DNA of 6,252 nucleotides from Candidatus Omnitrophota bacterium. GTDB taxonomy: Bacteria; Omnitrophota; Gorgyraeia; Gygaellales; Profunditerraquicolaceae. The position numbers and the translations under genes were made by a program. Position 1 is the stretch's first letter; the number at the start of each line of letters is the position of its first letter. The notes beneath the pieces were generated by a model that saw only the letters and a list, made by a program, of their open reading frames with translations, searched no databases and was not told the origin of the DNA. Where the stretch lies: NCBI GenBank assembly GCA_018818365.1, contig JAHISH010000222.1, positions 1 through 6,252 on the forward strand, given 5' to 3'. Below are positions 1-5,584 of this stretch, one piece after another.

Positions 1-1061
1 AAACGCTTCGCTAACTCTACATATAATTCTTTCGCATGCGCATACTCTCTGGCATGTTCCAAATTCAACGCACGCAAATAAAGCAGTCCCTGATCCAACC
101 CTTCCTCAGGCATTAATTCCGCGAGCTGTGCGAATATCTTCTCCGCATACTGGGCCGAGATACTATTCACCGGGCCTTTATCGGAATCGGAAAATAAGCG
201 GGCAATATCGGACAAAACGGGAATGAGGCTTTCCTGAGAAGATTGGACTCGCATCCTTTGAATATATACATCATAAAGAGACTGTGCCAGCTCAAGATTT
301 CCTTCACGGTAGAAATTTAATGCCGCATCCTGAAGTTGGATCTGCGTCGCGGAAGAATCCACCAGTTTCTCTACATATATCTTGTATAAAACCCTCGCCT
401 TGTGTTTCTCCTCATAATAAAAGAGCCTATCCGCCACATCTTTTAAAGGGGAGATATCCTTCGACATCTTGGCAAATTCAAGGATATCCTCCATTAACAA
501 CCCAAGGGCATCTTCTTGTTCCGGATCATCATGGTCCTTATAATAAAGCCATTGGATAAGACGTGAGTAGGCGTGCAGGGCCAGGCTTGGAGGAGTAGAA
601 CTAATCACCTGCTGCGTATTGATCACGACCTCTTTGCGATAATTCTTCCCCTCGTTAAAATACTCCTGCCAATTCTGGACTTCCTGAAGATACTTAAGCT
701 GGTAATAACGCGCCAGCGCCGTGTAGTAACTGACCGTCAATCGCAATGATTCTTTTTGCTTCTGCAGAGACTGTAAAAGCGTTACCATTTCATTGTATGC
801 ATGGTCCGCAAAATAAATATCGGCAAGATCCTCAAACGAAAGATAAATCTCCTCGATATCTTCCGTCTCTACTATCTTCTGTGCAAGCGAAAGCACCCGA
901 GGGTCATCCTGGGCATAGCTGTAACGTAGTCCAAAAACAATAATACTGGCTGCAAGCAGCACGCTGCAAGCGACATGAGTGGCGCGTGGCGCGTGGAGCC
1001 TAGAACCTGAAGCTTGAAACCTGAAGCTTGAAGCCAATGGGTTATCAATCCTTATCATCAT
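1..1061 (-). CDS. Secreted TPR-like helical-repeat protein, 3' partial (gene E)
   Basis: An open frame of 353 codons runs without a stop from ATG at 1061 to the left edge, so the C-terminus is missing. Residues 1-28 are arginine-rich and polar, about 29-44 are hydrophobic, and a signal-peptidase-like site ends in SYA before QDD near residue 50. The mature part is almost entirely amphipathic helix with TPR-like spacing of small and aromatic residues. The clearest unit is near the edge (LYLRALNLEHAREYAHAKEL). No catalytic motif is visible. The start overlaps the stop of the upstream hydrolase as ATGA, which suggests translational coupling and a shared role; a second ATG follows immediately. The first 35 or so codons are built from a DNA repeat tract. 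I infer a periplasmic scaffold or protein-interaction role; the exact family is not recognised. Confidence 0.85.
   Translation of the reverse strand, partial: MMIRIDNPLASSFRFQASGSRLHAPRATHVACSVLLAASIIVFGLRYSYAQDDPRVLSLAQKIVETEDIEEIYLSFEDLADIYFADHAYNEMVTLLQSLQKQKESLRLTVSYYTALARYYQLKYLQEVQNWQEYFNEGKNYRKEVVINTQQVISSTPPSLALHAYSRLIQWLYYKDHDDPEQEDALGLLMEDILEFAKMSKDISPLKDVADRLFYYEEKHKARVLYKIYVEKLVDSSATQIQLQDAALNFYREGNLELAQSLYDVYIQRMRVQSSQESLIPVLSDIARLFSDSDKGPVNSISAQYAEKIFAQLAELMPEEGLDQGLLYLRALNLEHAREYAHAKELYVELAKR
949..1032. repeat. Degenerate short-repeat tract inside the start of gene E
   Basis: Three kinds of short repeat lie side by side. A 14-bp unit ACCTGAAGCTTGAA occurs twice in tandem (1005-1018 and 1019-1032). 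A 7-bp unit GGCGCGT occurs twice in tandem (981-987 and 988-994). GCTGCAAGC occurs at 949-957 and 963-971. The last motif recurs at 6209-6217, inside the start of gene A. The tract is translated in gene E, where it supplies the basic and part of the hydrophobic region of the signal peptide. Confidence 0.8.
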
Positions 1062-2323
1062 TTCTTCTTTCTCTTCTCCGGGTTCAAATCGGGATTCTTC
1101 CAAAAATCCCGGATTACATAATAGGCCTTACGCGGAATTCGTTTGTTAATCCCGTTCTCTATTTCCTCAGAAAGCCCCACGAGGCCAAACCATTCCTCAT
1201 TCATATTCTTGTTGCCTTCGGCCTTGATATCGAAGTAATAGCTTCCGTTGGACCAATTCGAACCGGTATCATGGACCGTCCATCCGTCGGGGCTGGCCTC
1301 TTGGTGTTTCCACCACTCATCCGTCCACTCAAACATAACCCCCCCCAGACAATTGCCTTCTCCGGAATCAGAAGTCGCCAAGTGCTGATAAATCTGACGC
1401 CACTGCGACTCCAAAAAGAAAGCCTGCATATTCTGGTCCTCTTCTTTCTTATAGGCATCATAACAATCCGCGCCGAATTCCGCTAAGAAAAGCGGACGGT
1501 CAAAACTGAATTTAAGGGATTTAAATAGGTTCCCAAAGGTCTTGCCGCGGTAAATAATACTAGCGACCAAATCTATATCGGGCGCATACTCTTTGGCATC
1601 TTCCAGGCCGATTAGCTCGCCGTTGCCTAACGCAACCGGATGATCAGGGTCAATCTCATGGATCTGTCGGGCGAGATCATTCACAAAAGTATAGTAAATC
1701 CTTAACCGCATTTTCTTTTGTTTCTGAGGATCCGGCTCTTTGTCAATCTCTTCATTTGACCAGGGATTCACATGACCAAGACAGGAGTAATTATTCTCAT
1801 TCCCCAACACCCAGAGCAAAATCCCGGGCTCATCCTTATAGAGACGCACCATCTCTAAAACTTCCTTCGTCACTCTTTCTTGGAAATCTTTGTCTCCATA
1901 GAACGGACATGGATACTCCCAGAATCCCAGCCAATTACCCATTATAGTGCGGATACCATGCTGCTGATAGAGATCCGCGATCACCGCTTTGACTGCTTCC
2001 TGATTCTGTCCGGCCTGATAAAACCGCACGGTATTAATCCCTATCTCTTGCATGAGGGCGCCGTCAACAAGCCATGGCTTATGGGGATCGGACCACCAAT
2101 CGTATTCATGATTTTTCCCGATAGGGATAGGATTATAGCAGACCCCTTTAATGATATAGGGATTCCCTTCAACGACAAGCTGGTAACGGCTTTCTTCGAA
2201 CGTGCGGATAAAGACTTTCCTTTCGGGGGCTGGAGGGAGCACGGGCACCTTAAGATAAAATGCCACAAAAATACCTGCGGCTAATGCCGACACCAATAAT
2301 AAAATAAGAAGAATCTTCCGCAT
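1058..2323 (-). CDS. Membrane-anchored clan GH-A glycoside hydrolase (gene D)
   Basis: The 421-residue protein starts at ATG with no clear Shine-Dalgarno site; an in-frame TAA lies upstream in the intergenic repeat. Residues 4-23 are a hydrophobic helix after MRK, ending before a lysine, with no lipobox cysteine, so an N-terminal membrane anchor facing the periplasm fits best. The rest reads as a TIM barrel: MQEIGINTVRFYQ (91-103) is a typical early strand, WVLGNEN (171-177) holds the expected acid/base Glu176, AEFG (281-284) the expected nucleophile Glu282, and FEWTDEWWK (331-339) a late aromatic strand. This pattern is that of retaining GH2/GH5-type clan A enzymes on beta-linked glycans; the family and substrate are not resolved. 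It is a paralogue of gene B but lacks B's helical N-terminus and calcium-loop insert. Its lysine-rich tail (KRKKK) overlaps the start of gene E. Confidence 0.87.
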   Translation of the reverse strand: MRKILLILLLVSALAAGIFVAFYLKVPVLPPAPERKVFIRTFEESRYQLVVEGNPYIIKGVCYNPIPIGKNHEYDWWSDPHKPWLVDGALMQEIGINTVRFYQAGQNQEAVKAVIADLYQQHGIRTIMGNWLGFWEYPCPFYGDKDFQERVTKEVLEMVRLYKDEPGILLWVLGNENNYSCLGHVNPWSNEEIDKEPDPQKQKKMRLRIYYTFVNDLARQIHEIDPDHPVALGNGELIGLEDAKEYAPDIDLVASIIYRGKTFGNLFKSLKFSFDRPLFLAEFGADCYDAYKKEEDQNMQAFFLESQWRQIYQHLATSDSGEGNCLGGVMFEWTDEWWKHQEASPDGWTVHDTGSNWSNGSYYFDIKAEGNKNMNEEWFGLVGLSEEIENGINKRIPRKAYYVIRDFWKNPDLNPEKRKKK

Positions 2324-2351
2324 AAGGGATGAAAATTGGAGAGTGAGAGTC

Positions 2352-2417
2352 GGGTTACGGGATTCTGGTTACGGTGAATACTATACACCGATACCCTTAT
2401 CCCGTTACCCGTATCCC
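2352..2417. repeat. Intergenic inverted-repeat tract between genes C and D
   Basis: The 100-bp gap between C and D is dominated by variants of GGTTACGGG. GGGTTACGGGAT (2352-2363) pairs with ATCCCGTTACCC (2399-2410) with one mismatch. Inside it, CGGTG (2372-2376) pairs perfectly with CACCG (2386-2390), and a further copy of the CCCGTATCCC type ends at 2417. The transcript could fold into a nested hairpin after gene C. No T-run follows, so this is not a standard intrinsic terminator. It could be a genome-wide microrepeat; the tract supplies no ribosome-binding site for gene D. Confidence 0.65.
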
Positions 2418-2423
2418 AAATAA

Positions 2424-3593
2424 CTATTCGTACTTTATTTCGTCCAGATAGAAGATTGCGCCCTCAGGATTATTATCGATATTGGCCGCCCAACAGAAAC
2501 CGCCGATAATATAGGTAAGATCCTTTCCCTTTAGGTCGATGACATACTGTGTCCATTCCTTATTCAAAAGCACCGGACCTACGGTTGAACTATCAGAATC
2601 AGAGAATTCACCCATAATCCCGCCGACCTTAAACTCCTCAATGCGTTCTCCACCCTTTTCACCGCGCGCCCAAAACGTAAGCTTGGTTGCTTTAGAAAAG
2701 TCAAACCCTGCATCGACATTTCCCCAGTTATTCGGAGGATTCTGCCAGAACATTCCTGCCCAACGAGCGCCTTGGGTTGCCTTACCGTTATAGGTAATCT
2801 TAATACATGTATCTCCTAGATAAGGGTCTTCTTTGGAGCCGATATCGAGTTTCAGATCTCCATAATCCCCCATCCAACCGGAAGGGATAAAATGATTATT
2901 AGGAGAAGACCTATCCGCATACACATAGAATGGCATATTCTCTGATTTCTTGGCTTCAGGTAATACCGTGGAATCTGCCACAAACTTGATATCATCTAAA
3001 TAGAAGATGATCCCGTCCGGATTCAGATCCCCCGTAGTTACCCAGCTAAGCCCCCCGCTGATATAGGTAAGGTCTTTGCCTGCCAAATTAACGGTGTACT
3101 CTTTCCATGAATCCGTCAAGATAATCGGACCCATTTCAACAGCTGCGGTATCCGCATAGGTACCTTTGATACCACCCACCACTACCTTCTGGATTACCTC
3201 ATTGCCTTTTGCGCCGCGTGCCCAAAAGGTCAGTTTGGTCATACCGGTAAGGTCGAATCCACCCTTCTTGCTCCCCCAGTTATTCGCGGGATTCTGCCAA
3301 TAGACACCCGCCCATCCCTGGCTAGGAGCCTTCTTAGGAGTGTAAGTAAACTGAATACAGGTAGTTCCGCTATGAGGATTATCTGCGGCCTGATCATTCA
3401 TCCTGATATCAGAATAATCACCCATCCAGCCTGAAGGAATATAGTGGTTATCGCGTGAGTTCTTATCCAGATAGACCACAAATTCTCTTGGTTTTACCAG
3501 GCTTTCGCTACTTACCGTACCTTCCTGTGCAAAGGCAGCAGTCACACTGACCACCATCGCCAATACACACATTCCTATAATTTTGTTTCTCAT
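2424..3593 (-). CDS. Secreted protein with two tandem carbohydrate-binding-like domains (gene C)
   Basis: I start at ATG 3593 (389 residues), because GGAGG lies 8 bases upstream of it; the GTG at 3602 overlaps that Shine-Dalgarno site. Residues 1-23 are a classical signal peptide ending AFA before QEG. The rest is two copies of one 168-residue domain, separated by a 16-residue linker. Both copies share IPSGWMGDY, a WAG..WQNP.NNWG block, KLTFWARG, a VGGI.G segment, GKDLTYI.GG and a closing FYLD[DE]IK strand. The beta-rich pattern, conserved tryptophans and terminal strand are those of galactose-binding-like beta-sandwiches such as CBM modules; the CBM family is not identified. There is no catalytic domain. 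Placed between two hydrolases, it probably binds the glycan they act on, outside the cytoplasm. Confidence 0.88.
   Translation of the reverse strand: MRNKIIGMCVLAMVVSVTAAFAQEGTVSSESLVKPREFVVYLDKNSRDNHYIPSGWMGDYSDIRMNDQAADNPHSGTTCIQFTYTPKKAPSQGWAGVYWQNPANNWGSKKGGFDLTGMTKLTFWARGAKGNEVIQKVVVGGIKGTYADTAAVEMGPIILTDSWKEYTVNLAGKDLTYISGGLSWVTTGDLNPDGIIFYLDDIKFVADSTVLPEAKKSENMPFYVYADRSSPNNHFIPSGWMGDYGDLKLDIGSKEDPYLGDTCIKITYNGKATQGARWAGMFWQNPPNNWGNVDAGFDFSKATKLTFWARGEKGGERIEEFKVGGIMGEFSDSDSSTVGPVLLNKEWTQYVIDLKGKDLTYIIGGFCWAANIDNNPEGAIFYLDEIKYE
2427..3482 (-). repeat. Tandem domain duplication within gene C
   Basis: Copy 1 is encoded by 2979-3482 and copy 2 by 2427-2930. Each is exactly 168 codons, from F[VY]VY to the final LD[DE]IK strand plus four residues. 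Identity is high in the tryptophan blocks and low in the loops, which points to an old duplication kept by selection rather than a recent one. Confidence 0.85.
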
Positions 3594-3600
3594 CTCTTGC

Positions 3601-3609
3601 ACCTCCCTT
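3601..3609 (-). promoter_or_regulatory. Shine-Dalgarno site that sets the start of gene C
   Basis: Read on the minus strand this is AAGGGAGGT, the strongest ribosome-binding site in the window. Its GGAGG core is 8 bases from the ATG at 3593 but overlaps the GTG at 3602, so the ATG is the real start. The other genes here have no comparable site. Confidence 0.8.
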
Positions 3610-3637
3610 GTCTGTATTTAAACAAATAACGAGTACC

Positions 3638-3672
3638 TATTAGACTTTTTGATTGAGATATTAGACTTTTTG
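3638..3672. promoter_or_regulatory. Pair of 14-bp direct repeats upstream of gene C (possible tandem operator)
   Basis: TATTAGACTTTTTG occurs perfectly at 3638-3651 and 3659-3672, with start-to-start spacing of 21 bp, two turns of B-DNA. The pair is 45-79 bases upstream of the gene C start, where an activator or repressor would sit. On the minus strand each copy also contains TCTAAT, one mismatch from a -10 box, but no matching -35 is seen. Confidence 0.55.
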
Positions 3673-3702
3673 CAAAGCCTCCTTTCTACCTCCAATGAGC
3701 AG

Positions 3703-3742
3703 ACAATTTACGGAAGCTCCGAAGGAGCTGAAGGTAAATTGT
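3703..3742. repeat. Long imperfect hairpin in the leader of gene C
   Basis: ACAATTTAC (3703-3711) is a perfect inverted match to GTAAATTGT (3734-3742). Inside, AGCTCC (3715-3720) pairs with GGAGCT (3724-3729) around the three-base loop GAA. A small asymmetric internal loop separates the two stems. No T-run follows on either strand, so a terminator role is weakly supported. Confidence 0.7.
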
Positions 3743-3780
3743 AGCCACTGTATTCAATTCCGCTTGGCGTCTGCGAATTG

Positions 3781-3809
3781 GATCCTTGACATCGAAGATG
3801 TCGAGGATC
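3781..3809. repeat. Hairpin, copy 1 of a 35-bp identical repeat
   Basis: A 13-bp stem, GATCCTTGACATC (3781-3793) and GATGTCGAGGATC (3797-3809), closes a GAA triloop. It lies in a 35-bp block (3776-3810) identical to 3888-3922. On plus-strand RNA the one non-Watson-Crick position is a G-U wobble; on minus-strand RNA it is a C-A mismatch. Confidence 0.8.
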
Positions 3810-3829
3810 TACTTATTTCTTCCCGCCAA

Positions 3830-3853
3830 TGAGCAGATTCTTCGCTTTGCTCA
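3830..3853. repeat. Small hairpin between the two copies of the 35-bp repeat
   Basis: TGAGCA (3830-3835) pairs perfectly with TGCTCA (3848-3853), extendable by a wobble and one more pair. On the minus strand the sequence around it resembles a TTCTGAGC..AGCGAAGAATCT intergenic repeat type that I recall from several unrelated bacterial genomes; that match is from memory only. Confidence 0.55.
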
Positions 3854-3892
3854 GAATTGTCCCCTAAAACCAGTATTGCCGGTGACAAATTG

Positions 3893-3921
3893 GATCCTTG
3901 ACATCGAAGATGTCGAGGATC
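3893..3921. repeat. Hairpin, copy 2 of the 35-bp repeat, just after the stop of gene B
   Basis: Same 13-bp stem and GAA triloop as at 3781-3809. On the minus strand it begins 7 bases after the TAG of gene B, the usual place for a terminator or a 3'-end stabilising hairpin. The bases after the stem (CAATTTGTC) contain no U-run, so an mRNA-protecting or repeat-element role is at least as likely. Confidence 0.7.
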
Positions 3922-3928
3922 TCCTTAT

Positions 3929-5560
3929 CTACCGCCACAATCTTTTATAAGTATAATATGCCTTGCGTAATTCTCTCAAATAAGGGCTCTGACTTCCGTT
4001 ACCTTGTCCGCAAAGGCCTAACCATTCTTCATGCATATAACCGTCAGGAAAAGGACCTGCCCATAATCCTTTGGTATCATGGGTGGATGGCTCGTAGCCT
4101 TTCCACCATTCGTCCAGCCACTCAAAGACAATCCCACCAATGGCATTTCCTGCGCCGCCATCGCGAAAGGCCATATTATTCTCGATATCTTCCCAGGAAC
4201 CGTAATGGTAGTCTGCTTGAAGCTGTTCTGCTTCTTCCTTGCTCTTTCCTTCGGCATACGCAGGACAGCCAAACTCGGTAATAAAGACCGGCTTATCCGC
4301 CTCTTCCTTGACCTGTCTCCAGAGAGAACCAAAACCGTATTCTCCCCGGTAGGCATTGCAGCCAAAGATATCTACCTCGGGGGCATACTGAGCGTATTTA
4401 TCTAAGTATAACACATCTCCACTACAAATTGCCACCGGATGTTCAGAATCAAGCTCTTTAATTGCCTTGGCGACCTGATTGGCAAAACTAAAGAATGCCT
4501 CAGGTTCTTTATCGGCATTACAGGCATAGCCATAGACATTCTCGTTGCCAAGAAGCCAACAAAGGACAAACGGCTCATCCTTATACTCCATAACCATCTT
4601 GGCCACCGAATCCAACATATTCTTCTTGTGCGCTTCGTTATGGTAATCGGTCCCCGGGTTCCATGGCGCACCGGAACCAAGGGCATATTTTCCTAAAAAG
4701 TCTCCCATAATCACCATAATTCCATAATTATTATAGAGGTCGCGCAGAAGCTCTTTATTAACCGCATACGGATGATGGTAAAGACGAATAGTATTGACCC
4801 CCATCTCCTGCATGAGACGAAAATCCCCTACGATCGGCTCGTCGGAATCCTGCTGGTTATTCCCGTTTTTATCCACGAACACATCATACGGCCCGTCGAT
4901 CTTTTCATTCCCGTTAAAATCATTCTCCATCCAATTCGTCATCGTCTTATTATCAGGGGATTCTCCTACCTTCGTAGGAGCGTACGTCACTGCCTTGACT
5001 TCAAACGGCTTTCCGTCCACCATCAGCTGCCAATCACCGGTCTCATACTGCACCAGATATACTCTTCCTTTCCCGGACCTGCGTTTGATACTTAAGAGAT
5101 TCGGGTCCGGCTTTGGCTTAAGTTTCTCCAGAATTGAAATCTTGACGAACTTCCCGGGGTTGATAATGAAAGAATCGTTTGAAACATCGTTATCAAAGCC
5201 GTTTATTACTTTTATATCGGCATCCTGGAGCTTATATCCAATCTGCGGATTCCTCCGTAAGAGATAATTAACTTTCGCGATCGCTGCCTGGCCGACATAC
5301 CAAGGGGTATGCCAATAGGTCCAGCCGTAACTAGTAGGGTAATGCACCGCGATCGCGTAATAGCATTTAATGGCATGTTTGATAAGCCCTGACCGCTCCA
5401 AAATAAGACCGGTATAAAATAGTTTCACCCCTTGCGGTTCAGAGGCCAGCGCCCATTTAAGAAACGCGGCTTGCAGGTCAGGAGAATTCACAAAGTCCCA
5501 ATGCGAACCTTCCAATCGCTTCTCTTTCATCGCCTTCTTGAACTCAGGGTCCCACCGCAC
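3929..5560 (-). CDS. Helical-repeat module fused to a clan GH-A glycoside hydrolase (gene B)
   Basis: The frame gives 543 residues from GTG at 5560. There is no good ribosome-binding site; ATG at 5530 is an alternative. No signal peptide is visible. Residues about 20-105 form a TPR-like helical module with a tryptophan-rich end (W80, W83, W87). About 165-543 is a TIM barrel paralogous to gene D: MQEMGVNTIRLYH (250-262), WLLGNEN (335-341) with expected acid/base Glu340, ITEFG (427-431) with expected nucleophile Glu429, and FEWLDEWWK (479-487). An insert at about 212-241 carries two EF-hand-like loops that D lacks. The expected role is retaining hydrolysis or transglycosylation of a beta-glycan; substrate unknown. 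It is in frame with gene A across one TGA, so export may depend on being part of A, or B may act in the cytoplasm. It ends in TAG just before a hairpin. Confidence 0.85.
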   Translation of the reverse strand: MRWDPEFKKAMKEKRLEGSHWDFVNSPDLQAAFLKWALASEPQGVKLFYTGLILERSGLIKHAIKCYYAIAVHYPTSYGWTYWHTPWYVGQAAIAKVNYLLRRNPQIGYKLQDADIKVINGFDNDVSNDSFIINPGKFVKISILEKLKPKPDPNLLSIKRRSGKGRVYLVQYETGDWQLMVDGKPFEVKAVTYAPTKVGESPDNKTMTNWMENDFNGNEKIDGPYDVFVDKNGNNQQDSDEPIVGDFRLMQEMGVNTIRLYHHPYAVNKELLRDLYNNYGIMVIMGDFLGKYALGSGAPWNPGTDYHNEAHKKNMLDSVAKMVMEYKDEPFVLCWLLGNENVYGYACNADKEPEAFFSFANQVAKAIKELDSEHPVAICSGDVLYLDKYAQYAPEVDIFGCNAYRGEYGFGSLWRQVKEEADKPVFITEFGCPAYAEGKSKEEAEQLQADYHYGSWEDIENNMAFRDGGAGNAIGGIVFEWLDEWWKGYEPSTHDTKGLWAGPFPDGYMHEEWLGLCGQGNGSQSPYLRELRKAYYTYKRLWR

Positions 5561-5584
5561 TGAAGACGTATTTGGATGTATTCA
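5561..5584 (-). other. In-frame TGA junction between genes A and B
   Basis: Gene A ends GTG GGA GAA TGA at 5584-5582. The next seven codons (ATA CAT CCA AAT ACG TCT TCA) stay open in the same frame into the GTG called as the start of B. An ATG overlaps the TGA as ATGA (5585-5583), but its frame stops after 13 codons. Three readings remain: two separate genes with weak initiation of B, one gene broken by a nonsense change or read error, or stop readthrough. A frameshift near the ATGA is a fourth possibility. Confidence 0.75.

Larger units (their letters stand above)
3594..3928. other. Palindrome-rich intergenic region, 335 bp
   Basis: No credible gene is present. From right to left on the minus strand the region holds: a hairpin 7 bases after the stop of gene B; a second hairpin at 3830-3853; an identical copy of the first at 3781-3809; a long hairpin at 3703-3742; two 14-bp direct repeats at 3638-3672; and the ribosome-binding site of gene C. 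The layout suggests a transcript end for B followed by a separate promoter or structured leader for C. I could not pick out a convincing -35/-10 pair. Confidence 0.7.

Noticed and set aside
1028..1486. Plus-strand open frame of 152 codons, and others opposite the real genes
   Set aside because: It lies antisense to the hydrolase gene D, whose protein has coherent catalytic motifs. The plus-strand product has no recognisable domain. The same holds for the other plus-strand frames in the window, including those at 284-559 and 746-943, which are antisense to gene E.
2986..3008. ATCATCT...AGATGAT inverted repeat
   Set aside because: It lies in the coding sequence for the conserved YLDDIK strand of gene C and is explained by that protein sequence.
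3602..3602. GTG start for gene C, three codons upstream of the chosen ATG
   Set aside because: The GTG overlaps the Shine-Dalgarno sequence. The ATG at 3593 has correct spacing and gives a standard MRNK signal-peptide start.
3893..3921. Intrinsic terminator after gene B
   Set aside because: The stem is well placed, but no T-run follows on the minus strand. It is recorded as a hairpin repeat instead of a terminator.
3692..3928. CRISPR array or integron attachment-site cassette array
   Set aside because: There are only two repeat copies, with one unequal interval and palindromic repeats. There is no integrase, no cas gene and no cassette gene between them.
5582..5584. Genome-wide recoding of TGA as an amino acid
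   Set aside because: Gene D ends at TGA in a four-base ATGA overlap with the start of gene E. No other in-frame TGA interrupts a gene in the window, and tryptophan is encoded by TGG.
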